Source: Eudorina sp. 2006-703-Eu-15
Lineage: Eukaryota; Chlorophyta; Chlorophyceae; Chlamydomonadales; Volvocaceae
Assembly: GCA_003117195.1 (NCBI GenBank)
Contig: BDSI01000033.1
Span: 186,001-250,000 of the forward strand
Length of the DNA: 64,000 nt
Direction of reading: 5' to 3'
Part shown: positions 15,001 to 24,805 of the stretch, piece after piece
Layout: each line of letters opens with the position of its first letter
Position numbering within the stretch: position 1 is the first letter of the stretch
The notes under the pieces: model-generated
The model's database searches: none
What the model was told of the DNA's origin: nothing
The model's input: the letters and a program-made list of their open reading frames with translations, nothing else
Made by a program: the position numbers and the translations under genes

Positions 15001-17221
15001 GACCTTCTTCTTCCGGCCGACGGCGCGCATGCGGCCCTTCACGGAGGAGCTGCTCGTCAGCCTCTGCGGCGTGCCCACGCAGCTCGCCACGCTCACGGGC
15101 GCGTGCCTGGGCACGGAGCTCCGCCTCGCGTCCGACTCGCTGCCGTTCGGGCCCGTGGTCCTCGGCTCGCGCGCGGTCAAGCGGCTGCAGCTCGAGAACA
15201 CCGGCGACGTGGGCACCAAGTTCGTGTGGGACGTCAAGGCGCTGGGGCCGCACTTCTCGGTGTTCCCCGCCGAGGGCTTCCTGGCGCCGGGGCAGGACGT
15301 CAAGCTGGACGTGACGTTCCACCCCACCGGGGTCAACCCCGACGTGCGCGTCGACAAGGTCCGGGTGCACGTCGAGGGGGGCGCGGACTGCACCCTCACG
15401 CTCACCGGCGCCTGCATCGCGACCGCGCCGCAGCCCGAGGTCGTCACCTTCGCCTGCAACGTCCGCGCGTCCGCCTCCCAGAGCATCACCATCGCCAACA
15501 CCTCCAGCGGCGCCTGGTCGCTGCGGCCCGTCATCCAGAACGACTTCTTCTCCGGCCCGGAGTCGCTCACCGTGCCCGCCGGCGGCAAGGCGCCCTACGC
15601 CATCACCTTCAAGCCGCTCACCATGTCCGCGCCCGACCAGCCGCACGAGGGCAGCGTCTTCTTCCCCATCCCGGACGGCACGGGGCTGCTGTACAAGCTC
15701 GTCGGGCGCGCCGAGGCGCCGGTGCCGGAGGGCACCCACGAGCGGCACATCCAGGCCAAGGCGCAGCACACCGAGGTGCTCAAGTGCCACAACTGGTTGC
15801 ACCGGCCGCAGCGGTTCCGCGTGGTGGTGGAGCGCAAGGCGGGCGACAGGAGCACGCAGCTGGCGGTGCCCGAGTACGTGGACGTGCCGGCGTTGTCGTC
15901 CAAGGAGGTCAAGATGGGCGTCATGTCGTACACGGCGTCCACCACGCACGCCATCGTCAAGTTCAAGAACGAGGCCTCAGGGTGCGTCGGTGTTCGTGCA
16001 TGCGTGTGTGTGTGTGTGTGTGTGTTTAGAAATGCAACCCGCCCAACCCAAACCAACCTCCAATATATTTGGATACCTAACCGGGCCTGACGTTGGCCAA
16101 GGGCTGCTAAGTGAGAGTGTGTCGAGTGGAGGACGGGAAGTTAGCAACGGGGGTCAGCTTGGCGCACCAGATGTTGAGGTCCATCTGGGGCCTCCGGTCG
16201 GCAACCCTTGAAGTCCTGTAGCCCTCCTGCCCTCTCCTCCCGCCCCCTCCCCGCCCTTTCCCCACTCCTTCCCTTCCCACCCACCCGCCCACCCGCCCGC
16301 AGGGAGTACCTCTTCTACGACCTCAAGTTCATCGCCTCGCCGCCCGCCCAGCGCGGCAGCCTCTCCCTGGAGTGCCCCGTCCGCACCCAGACCAGCGTCC
16401 GCGTCGCCGTCACCAACCCGCTCGCTGAGGACGTCACCATCCGGGGCTCCGCCACCAACAAGCACGTGGTGGTGCCAGCCGCCACGCTGCTCCGCGCGGG
16501 CACCACCACCGAGGTGGAGGTCCGCTACCGGCCCCTCGTCGTCGGCGCCTCGGAGGCCGTCCTCCGCCTCGACTGCCCCGAGCTCGGCCTCTTCGAGTGG
16601 GCTCTCCGACTGGCCGGCACCCCCACCAACCCGGAGCGAACCCTCGCCTTCAACGTGCCGCTGGGCGGCCGCGAGACGCAGGTCTTCCGCTTCACGCACT
16701 GGCTCGACGAGCGGTCCGAGTACAAGGTCACGTTCAAGTCGTCCGGCAGCAACGTTGCCAGCGGCGGCGCCTTCACCGCCGCCGCCGCCGTCGTCGCGCC
16801 GCCGGCGGTCGCGGGCCTGGCGGCCGGCTCGGAGGCCTCCCTGGACGTGCACTTCGAGCCGACGGCCATCGGCGAGAACATCCGCGACACGCTGGTGGTC
16901 ACGTCGGCCGCGGGCGGCGAGTACCAGTGCCCGCTGGTGGGGCGCTGCATCCCGCCCAAGCCCCAGGGCCCGGTGGACGTCAGCAAGGGCACCGCGGTGC
17001 TGCCCTTCACCAACGTCTTCACCGCGGACGCGGAGTTCCAGTTGGCGGTCGACAACTCGGCGTTCATCGTCAAGGCATCGGAGAAGATCCCCTCCAAGAA
17101 GTCCGCCAACATCGCCATCCAGTACAAGCCGCCCGAGCCGGGCAGGTCAAAGACCGGCAAGCTGACCATCTCCTGCCCCGCGCAGACCAACAGCCAGTGG
17201 GTGTACTACCTGCAGGCGTGA
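1..17221 (+). CDS. HYDIN: HYDIN, ciliary central-pair apparatus protein (5' end outside window)
   Basis: HYDIN is a giant structural protein of the central-pair C2 projection of motile cilia, needed for normal bending. The visible part has 19 exons: 1-159, 441-923, 1275-1460, 1669-1746, 2179-3210, 3450-3701, 3987-4477, 4767-7072, 7566-7815, 7980-8142, 8460-8588, 8908-9099, 9330-9408, 9786-11412, 11606-13044, 13461-13726, 13938-14119, 14377-15981 and 16303-17221 (TGA). All splice phases agree and give 3,945 residues. The protein is a string of ASH/MSP-type immunoglobulin-like repeats with recurrent 'LDFG' strands. An adenylate-kinase-like segment starts near visible residue 1000, as in animal HYDIN. 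The long exon at 2179-3210 is an Ala/Gly-rich linker with a probable coiled coil (about 2690-2800), and exon 8 carries several poly-Pro and poly-Ala runs. The protein starts upstream of base 1. Identity is very secure; individual splice sites are inferred. Confidence 0.96.
160..300 (+). repeat. GTAC-rich short repeats in first visible HYDIN intron
   Basis: The intron opens with overlapping short units built around CGTACGG, GTATCGTACCGT and TATCGTGCCGTAC. The same GTACGG/CCGTAC vocabulary recurs in other noncoding parts of the window (about 8640-8675, 17790-17820, 45412-45450, 59665-59730 and 60050-60115). Confidence 0.6.
3211..3260 (+). repeat. Head fragment of dispersed intronic repeat (HYDIN intron 5)
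   Basis: GTGTGTTTAGAAATGGAACC followed by CGCCCACGCAG matches the head of the element in HYDIN intron 18, starting right at the splice donor. No tail is seen. Confidence 0.4.
5083..6370 (+). other. Adenylate-kinase-like segment within HYDIN, with degenerate P-loop
   Basis: This segment begins with a hydrophobic strand followed by GPHLVGTTT (about 5098-5124), in the place of a Walker A loop (GxxxxGK[ST]). The lysine is replaced by threonine. Recognisable kinase-like pieces follow, separated by Ala- and Pro-rich insertions: an HVVHL strand near 5749, a helix ending in DELQQRYRED near 6115, and a region around 6240-6310. HYDIN orthologues carry an adenylate-kinase-like region at this place. With the lysine missing, nucleotide phosphoryl transfer is unlikely here, although this is inferred from sequence alone. 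Confidence 0.7.
7439..7510 (+). repeat. 16-bp tandem repeat in HYDIN intron 8
   Basis: The unit GGGCTCTCGCACTAAT repeats head to tail four times, followed by a partial fifth copy that breaks at CCGC. It lies about 55 bp upstream of the acceptor of the exon beginning at 7566. Confidence 0.9.
13045..13170 (+). repeat. Short dispersed intronic repeat, copy A (HYDIN intron 15)
   Basis: A GT-rich head is followed by TTTGCGAACATATATCGTAAC and then a tail with CCGGGCCCGACGTGTGCCAA and GGGCTTCTAA. The same head-and-tail arrangement occurs in HYDIN intron 18 (15982-16120), which identifies a dispersed element. Class and true ends are not determined. Confidence 0.55.
15982..16125 (+). repeat. Short dispersed intronic repeat, copy B (HYDIN intron 18)
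   Basis: A (GT)n head runs into GTTTAGAAATGCAACCCGCC, an AT-rich patch, and a tail of CCGGGCCTGACGTTGGCCAA and GGGCTGCTAA. The tail matches copy A near 13135-13165. The head matches the start of HYDIN intron 5 (3211-3245) and RAD51B intron 4 (about 21681-21720). Confidence 0.55.
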
Positions 17222-20066
17222 GGGGGAGGGCGAGCGGCGGCCGTGGTGGCGGCGGCGGTGGTTGGCTGGCGGTCCGGGAGGTAGGGGTCGGGCTGCGGGG
17301 CTTGTCGTTGCGGGGAGGAGGGGAAAGGGACATGTGGCGCTTTGGACAGGTGTCCGGAGGAGCAGCGGACGTGTATGGGCGGAGTTGAGAGTGGCCTGCG
17401 ATTAAAACCCTAGGGAGGCGGTATAGGGGCAGGTCGACCCAGCAGCGGGAGGGGGACAGGGGGTGGTTGAAGGGAGGCTGCTGGACGGCGTAGGGCGTAG
17501 GGCTGCTTGTGTGGCATGGAGGCGGGCTGGTGCGTGGTGACTGGCCATGACGGGTGTGTACGCGGGGAGGGCCCCCAAGCATCTTTAGGGGGCGTCACGG
17601 TCAGCCGTCACTTCAGTGAGTGCCGGGGGCTGGCAGCCGGGGCGTGCAGAGCGCCCGTCTAAGCAAGCGTGGAGGCATGAACACGTGGAGGCATGCAAAC
17701 CTTCAGGGCAGAGGGCCTGAAGACGGAGGTACAGCGTTGGCGCGAGGTGAGGCAAGGAGACGGCCGAAACGCCCACGTCTTGCTAACCTGTACGATTGTA
17801 CGGTATACGGCTGTACGCCTGAGTAGTCACATGTTCGAATGCATGTACGCTGGGGCGGTCCGACGGCCAGAGGGCGGTCCTCGCCCTCGCCCCCGCATCG
17901 CGCCGCGTTTCAATGCGGCGGGTGCGGTTGATGTTGGCGGCAACAGCCGCAGCGGGAGCAGACAGCGCGCGGCTTGGGGTTGGCGTGTGCGGTGGCCCGG
18001 GACCCAGCCTGGATGAGCGTGCCCCTAATTAAGGACAAGGCCCCTGGGATGGGGACGCAGGGTTACCGTATTTGTCGGATACCGTATTGACCCTATGAGC
18101 ACGAGCTTGGGACCGGGACCGGGACATGGACATGTGTCGGTACTGATGTCTGATAGGTGGCCGCCGGGAAGCGGTGGTGGTGATCGTGGTGGTCGGCGGC
18201 TCTGACGGGGGTTCACGAACGGGGTGAGGACGCATCACCGCTGACGTGCGTTTGATGACGGCTTCGGTATGACGGCGCGAGGATTGCGGTCGAGGGAGGG
18301 AGGGAGGGGGGAGGGAGGGAGGGAGGGGCTCCCGGCTGCCCTCAAGCGACAACCCCTTCAACATTTGGACAGCTTGTCTGACGGATTGGCACTTGGCGTG
18401 GGTGACCACATGCCATCGGCGGTGTTGCGCTCGCCTCTCCTCTCCTCTCCGCCAGAAGAGGTGCGGCGCAGCACTCGGGAAAGCGCGCGACACGGTATCC
18501 CGCGGGGTGCGGGTGGTGGGTGCGGGTGCACTGACGAGTGAACTGCCCTCGGCGATGGGTGTGATGCGCATACTTATGGTCGCCGAATACGGACGTGTTT
18601 GTCTCTTTGTCAGCACCAGAACGTGGATGTGCATGTATGGGAGTCCCTGCGCGCGTTCGCGAGAGTTTTTCGTGTCCATCTGTGTGATGTGTTTAATGTG
18701 CGTGTGTTGTTGGTGTGTACATCCGCATCCTGGGGTGCAGACGCAGCGAATGTGTATTGGGTGGGTGTGACGGGGTGTGAGACGCGCATGTGGACTGTCG
18801 AGGGGTCCACTGCGGTTGGGGTCCGGGCGTGGAGGGGCGAGACCGGGTCGCGGTCTTGCTAACTATGTTCCATTGGCGGCTGCTTGGGGACCATGCGCGG
18901 GCGGACGCAGTCGGGGAGGAACGAAATGTGGGGGAGCCTGTGGCTCTTCGAATACTAACTATGGCATACGAGGGTACACGCAGTGGAGGAACCGCTGCTG
19001 CGGTCTTGGAAGATTGGGATGGAATTGGAGAGGGGTAGGAACCGGGTGGAGAGTGAGGCGGCCAGATGTGCAGCAGCGCTGACAGATTATTGGAAGGCTC
19101 ATGAGGGTGCAAGCGCGGCCCCTCACGCGTAGATACGACACCAGCTGTTGGGTTTTCCATGGCACTTGAATGCCGTGAGGGAGACACATACATGCTGTGA
19201 CCATCGGCTTTGCTGTAAGATGCAAGCTCAGTTTGAGGCGCTCCGGTGTAGGTTGCCTAACCTGCATCACGATACTGCACGTATAAATGCAACTGACTGT
19301 CCTTTTATCAGGGCACATGAATGGTAACAGAAACCGGAATCAGAGCATGAATAACCGTCGAAACTGTCAGAATACGCATGCCAACGATCAACTGTGTATT
19401 ATCTGATTCTGCTGCGATGGCTGTGGTACTGAGCAATTCATATTAGATTACCTGTTCCGGAACTGTCGAAGTCACGATTACCGAGGGCACATGTGGACCA
19501 TGGGAACATTATTAAGCGGCGTTAATAAAATTTGAATTGCAATGGTGAGTCGCATTGCTTGCTACGGTGACCAAATGTCCCCTCGCGCATTATGCGCCTC
19601 GGCTTCAGTTCCTCACTAAATCACTTCTAAAGCAATGCTTTATACTAAAGCGGCAATCATGCATACACGACCCCTATATGTTGTCGTTTCACAGGCTGCT
19701 CGTCTAGTCTCACGCTTGTCATTGGCGCCAGCGCTCCGAGACCACCTCATAGCGCATAATCTGGTAGGTTGAGCTTGTTTCCAAGCGTGATCATCGCACC
19801 GAGCAGCTGACGGAAGCTCTGCAGCACGCAGATATATGGCCGTTCTCCAAGGTATTGAAGCTAGCTGCAAACTTGTACGACAGTACTCGTACAAAACGTA
19901 CTAGTACTGTTCGGCGAGCGCAACCTTGATAGAATGAAGTCTCAATGCCCACATGGCGGACCTTCGTGCCCTCTCTCCACTTCGCAAGTCGCCACAGACA
20001 CCTCACGGCAACCCTAACGGCTCTTACTAGCACCTGCATTTCCCTTCCAACCGCACCTGTTCTCAG
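17222..20066 (+). other. HYDIN 3' UTR and intergenic region before RAD51B
   Basis: No gene is supported here. The stretch holds G-rich and (GGGA)n runs near 18295-18330, imperfect GTACGG motifs near 17790-17820, and an increasingly AT-rich segment from about 19.2 kb. The open frames on either strand lack known domains and splice logic. The missing first exon of RAD51B should lie near the right end; an ATG directly followed by GTGAGT at 19542-19550 is one weak candidate. Confidence 0.6.
19214..19218 (+). terminator. Candidate poly(A) signal TGTAA for HYDIN
   Basis: This is the first TGTAA I found downstream of the HYDIN stop; TGTAA is the usual poly(A) signal in volvocine algae. It would imply a 3' UTR of about 2 kb, which is long, so the assignment is tentative. 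Confidence 0.3.
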
Positions 20067-23019
20067 ATCACCGCTCGCGATGTGCTCCTGATGAGCCCCC
20101 TGGACCTCATGGAGTTAGTGGGCCTAACCTGGAGCCAGGCCAACCAGCTCCTCGCTGATGTCAGCGCGCAAGTCACGCCGCCGTATACCACGGTACGACG
20201 ACCCCGGTGCGGCGTCCAACACTGCATGGAAGCCCAGAGACGCGGCGGACCCAACTTTATGCGCGGACCGTGACACGATGTGACACGATATGTTATGACA
20301 CGACACGACACGACACGAGACGACATGACAATGAATGAACGTTACATGATATGACATGCCACGCACTCCCGGTGATGCGCCGCACCCCACGTCCCTTCTT
20401 TTGCCTCCCTCCTTGGGCCCTTCCCGCGGCAAGGCCTGGGAGGCGTGGACGCAGCTGACGGCCAGCGAGGCACCGCCACCTCTGCACACCGGCCTGCCGG
20501 TGAGTTCGCTTCTGTCCTGCCAGGGGGGCGTTGGGGGACCCCCTTCCCTTCAAGAGCCAAGGTCAGCGGCCGGCGAGTGGGGCGCGGGACTACCCCAGCC
20601 GGCCCTGCCAGCCGGCCCCTGTGCCTTCCACGCAGGGCCCCCGGTCGCATCTGTGTGGGTGACCCAAGAAGGCAGCGACTGCGTGAGGTGCCCTCAGAGG
20701 TGTGAGGTTTGGACGGAGACGGTCGGAACTCGTGAACAGGGGGCCCCAGTGAAAGCTCCCACGCGCACCGGTCCTTGTCCACCGGCCGTCTACTTAGGGA
20801 TGTGCTGCCCCTGCCCCTGCCCCTGCCCCTGCCCCTGCCCCTGCCCCTGCCCCTGCCCCTGCCCCTGCCCCTGCCCCTGCCCCTGCCCCTGCCCCTGCCC
20901 CTGCCCCTTGCCCCCCGGTCTCAGACTCTGGACGCGGCGCTCCGGCTCGGCCTCCCCATGGGCAGCATCACGGAGCTGGTGGGACCCGGTGGAGTGGGCA
21001 AGTCGCAGATGTGTCACATGGCGGCGCTCTCCACCGCCCTCCCCCGGGAGCTTGGCGGGTCAGTCTGCGGGCTTCGGCTTTGGGCCCAGCACCCGGCGTA
21101 ACGCGATCCCCGGGTCGGGTCGGGTCGGTCGGTTGGGTCGGTTGGGTCGGTAGGGTCGAGGAGGGTCGCGGAGGGTCGCGGAGGGAATGGGCGCCGTGCG
21201 GTGGATGTCCCTTACACCTCATCCGAAGTTCCGAACACTGTAACAGCAGTTGGGAGGTCGATGAATGGCTAAACCTGTAGCATGCGTCCCCCGCGCGCGT
21301 AGCGCTCAATTGCTTCTTCGCCCTGCGGCATGAGTGCTGTCACTTCCCCCTGTCCTCAAGCCCCTGGGGAGGTTCCCATGGAGGCACCAACCACGATATC
21401 CCGTGACCCGATAATTGCCGTCCGTCCGACCGGGCCCAAGGTTGGCCAGTGGAGTGGTGTACATAGACACGGAGCGGAAGTTCTCAGCGGCGCGGCTGGC
21501 GGAGATGGTGCGGGCGCGGGCGGTGCCGTCCGCGGCGGCGGGCGGCGGCCAGGCGGCGGGGGCGGTAGGTGGCGGCAGCGGCGGCATGGTTTCGGAGGTG
21601 CTGCAGCGGGTGGTGGTGATGACCCCGAGCAGGACGGAGGAGCTGGTGGGAGCAATGGAGGTAAGCGAGCGTGTCTGTACGGCAGTGTGTTTAGAGAAGA
21701 GACCCGCCCGACCCAAACCAAGTACCAAAATACGCACCATATTACCAAAATACGCACCATATTAGCCTGCAAATGGAAATCATTAGAACAGCAACAAGCG
21801 CTGTGTGTTTGCGAAAACTGAGAAAATATACGGTTGGTGTGTATGTGTGTTTAACAGTGCAAAACGCCTGACACGTTCCCGTACACGACCGGACCTGTTC
21901 TGCAGTCCCTGCAGACGATCGTGCTTCGCCACCGGGCGCGGCTGGTGGTCATAGACAGCATCGCGGCGCTTGCCCGTACAGAGTACGGCAACGCGCCTGG
22001 TGGCGCCGGCGGGCTGGTGGGCAGCATCCTTGACCGGCAGGAGATCCTGGGCCGCATCGCGGCGCAGCTCAAGGCGCTGGCCGAGACGCTCCGCATCACT
22101 GTGCTCGTCACCAACCAGGTGCGCGGCTACTCCCATCGTCCCATGTGCACAACCTACCGTAATCGCATGTGCACATCTGTTGGCGGATCGGACGGTCCGA
22201 ACCGGACCCAGTTGATGGATGTGGATGTGGATATGGTGTTATGCAGGTGACCACGCGCATAGATGGCAGCGGCGGCGGCGGCGGCGGCGGCGGCCGTCCA
22301 GCGCCGCCACAGCCGGCGCCCGGTGCCGGCGGCGGCGGCGGCAGCTCCGGCACGCTGACGGCGGCCCTGGGCACCAAATGGGCCCATTGCGTCAATCTGC
22401 GCCTGGTCCTGGAGCGGATGCACGAACGGCGTTTCCTCAAGGTGCAGCAGGGGGGTTCAGGGTTTAGGGTTTCGTGCCTTCGAGAAGGCAAACATCTATG
22501 GAACACGTACGGTATGTGTTTTTTTTATTAATTATGTCACCGTGGCCCCCCGCGGGTCATCGGTGACCGCCTCAGCCTCCTCGCTAACCACACACTGCAC
22601 CACCGGTGTTGATGATAGGATCTGCCTCACGGCGGCAACTCCGGCCGGGGCTGTGCTGGTAGATGCCACCGAGGGCGCAGCTTCGGCCGGCGCCGACGCG
22701 CACGAAGAAACTTGGTGCAGGTCAGTCCTGCGGGGTGAAGCCCTGTGCCCTGAAGCGCATTCAACTGCCCCCTCCCCAACCCCAGACCCGAAACCCCAAC
22801 CGCGACCAAAACCTCGATCGCGACCCATGCCCCGACCAAAATGTGCGACTATTCCAGGTTGCCAAGAGCCCCTCCTGTGCCAATGTCGTACTCGAGTACG
22901 TCATCGGACCCATGGGTCTACAGCAGGTGGATACTGGGGAGCTGCCCGCCGCGCTGCGCGGGAACGTCATGGACCTGGCGATCCTCAATGAGGTGAACTA
23001 CGGCACAGAGTACGGATGA
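20067..23019 (+). CDS. RAD51B: RAD51B, RAD51 paralogue of the RecA family (first exon not identified)
   Basis: RAD51B is a nuclear RecA-type ATPase that acts with other RAD51 paralogues in homologous recombination. Seven in-phase exons are visible: 20067-20192, 20434-20499, 20925-21058, 21450-21660, 21906-22118, 22247-22441 and 22858-23019 (TGA), giving 368 residues. The N-terminal helix-hairpin-helix-like part carries LMSPLDLMELVGL, close to the animal and plant RAD51B sequence. Walker A is GPGGVGKS (about 20982-21005), the next strand is VVYIDTE (21453 onward), and Walker B is LVVIDS in exon 5. Further on come the LVTNQV strand, ALGTKWAH and VAKSPS. About 20 residues are missing at the front, so a short upstream exon is expected. 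A Gly-rich loop follows LVTNQV. The subfamily call rests on the N-terminal match and total length. Confidence 0.92.
20803..20909 (+). repeat. (CCCCTG)n hexanucleotide array in RAD51B intron 2
   Basis: About 17 uninterrupted copies of CCCCTG end roughly 15 bp before the acceptor of the Walker A exon (20925). The array is pyrimidine-rich on the coding strand and so sits where a polypyrimidine tract would be. Confidence 0.95.
21681..21765 (+). repeat. Dispersed intronic repeat relative in RAD51B intron 4
   Basis: GTGTGTTTAGAGAAGAGACC then CGCCCGACCCAAACCAA resembles the head of the HYDIN intron 18 element. It is followed by a short tandem duplication of ACCAAAATACGCACCATATT (about 21724-21763). 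Confidence 0.5.
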
Positions 23020-24805
23020 TGTGCGGCCCGTGGGTCGCGAGCACGTCAGTTGCCTTTGGTGGGTTGCGGCCGCGCGCGCCCCAGATCTCCTCCCTTGCTC
23101 CGCGGGTGATGGGAATGCTCGGGGGGCACCCTGGCTCGGCGCGGAGGGAGGCTTCGGCGCCCAGGGCCCGACCCTGTACGTCCCGCCCTGGACCTTGGGG
23201 CGAGCGCGTCCGAACAGGGAGCAATGCGTTCAGGGCAGAGCGGGTTCAGGGCAGAGCGGGTTCAGGGCACTCTTCGGGTACCGCTGTTGCTACTCTGAAA
23301 AAAACACGGCTTCACGACTCGAGTCGGTTGGAGGCCTAGCGTTTGAGAGATGTCCGGTGATAGGTCCTGGGTCACACGGCCTACAGTGGGCGAGCCCCGT
23401 TCGACCCGCGGGCGGCGACGCCGAGCACATGTGGCAATGACGTGGGAACACGTTGGAACTGCGGGGTTCCTCTGGGAACGTAACTGGGTTTGTGGTCATG
23501 TGGTGTTCGTACGACATACATATTCACAAGCATTATTGCTGTTTTTGTAGATTGGATGTCGGTATTGCACGTGGTGAGGCAGTTTTTGCCCGAATCCATT
23601 TCGTGCGATGTATTCACAGTCAGCAGGTACATGTTCCGCGCGCGGAGTGGCGTACCCGACAACCCGATGAAGTGCTCCCCAACTTGTACGTCTGGTAGCT
23701 TTAGTACAACGACAAAAGAGCCGGTTCTGCGACAGACTCAGCACACAAGTCGTTGCGAAAAGAGTTCGACAAAATTACCGACCCTGACTCAGCTGATAGT
23801 TTGCCGAGTCGTGTGGGTCGCGTGGGTTCGCATGAACGATACAAGTTTCCGGCGAATTCACGGTATCCGAGAAAACAATATCTTACCAATCACTGCGCTA
23901 GCAGGGTTCTTACACTTTCAAGGCCTCCAGTGCTGTTGTCTTCGTCAGGTAGCAATCTTGAACCACCACCTTGACGTGGTGAGCGGCCTTGCATAAGTTT
24001 CCATTTGCGTGACAATGACGCAAGCTAATAGTAACCCAAAAAAAACTACATGGCCAAGTGAGGAATCGAGCGTGCATACCGCCGTACACCAGCAGCCGTC
24101 AGAAGAGAAGCTCTAGCTGCAATCCAGTCAGTATACAATTCAGGAGGACTCAAGTGTTGATTATGCGCATATGTGTTCAACATGAGCCCAACCTGCCCAT
24201 GCCCAATGAGGCGTCAACTGACACCTGATCTTCGTTCATCAATCAGCCGTGCCTGGCTCTCTTCAATTCCACCAACTACAAATGTCTACATGCGGCAACT
24301 GGTGAGCAACGGAAAACGGGTAACGCAGTGCGTGACCCAATATGTTTCAACCTGCATTTACCTTGCCGGTAACCAGGTATGTACAATTCTAAGATATGTA
24401 AGCATCTTGGCATTTTGGTTGGTGCATTACCGGAATATGATGTGGAAGGTCCTGAGCCCTTCGTCAGTGTCCCGAAATGTGAACGGTTATTGCGCTTAGT
24501 ATGACACAAAGCTGATATAAACTATATAATTATCCGGATATGTTTGTTTGGATGTTACTATACGTTCGTTTTCAGTCTACAGGAGGTGTACTTCGTACGG
24601 TATTACCGCAGTTTTTCCCTACATGCATGTGATCATCCTCGTCCAAAAGCCCCAGAACAATATAACCCTGTGCAGCCTGCCTCAATCTGTGATAGTTACT
24701 ATTTGAAACTCTGCCAACCTGTGACCGCACTGCAAGTTTGATATGCCTTGTCACAAATTTGACACCTTCAGTACCAAGGGATGATTGTGCTACAGGTTGC
24801 AAGGG
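23020..24805 (+). other. RAD51B 3' region and low-GC intergenic stretch
   Basis: A small tandem repeat of GCAGAGCGGGTTCAG lies near 23235-23265. From about 23.45 kb the base composition turns AT-rich with no recognisable coding domains. An open frame at 23490-23996 shows no family resemblance and is not called. I found no TGTAA signal close to the RAD51B stop. Confidence 0.55.

Noticed and set aside
18029..19193. Minus-strand open frames of 166-216 codons after HYDIN
   Set aside because: Their translations are low-complexity and lie in G-rich repeats or the presumed 3' UTR; no splice or domain support.
22545..22565. CGCGGGTCATCGGTGAC shared with 52141-52157
   Set aside because: Only about 17 bases match and the flanks differ, which is too little to claim a repeat family.
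22442..22857. Coding-like frame inside RAD51B intron 6
   Set aside because: Adding it would break the conserved junction between RRFLK and VAKSPS, which matches RAD51B when the intron is removed.
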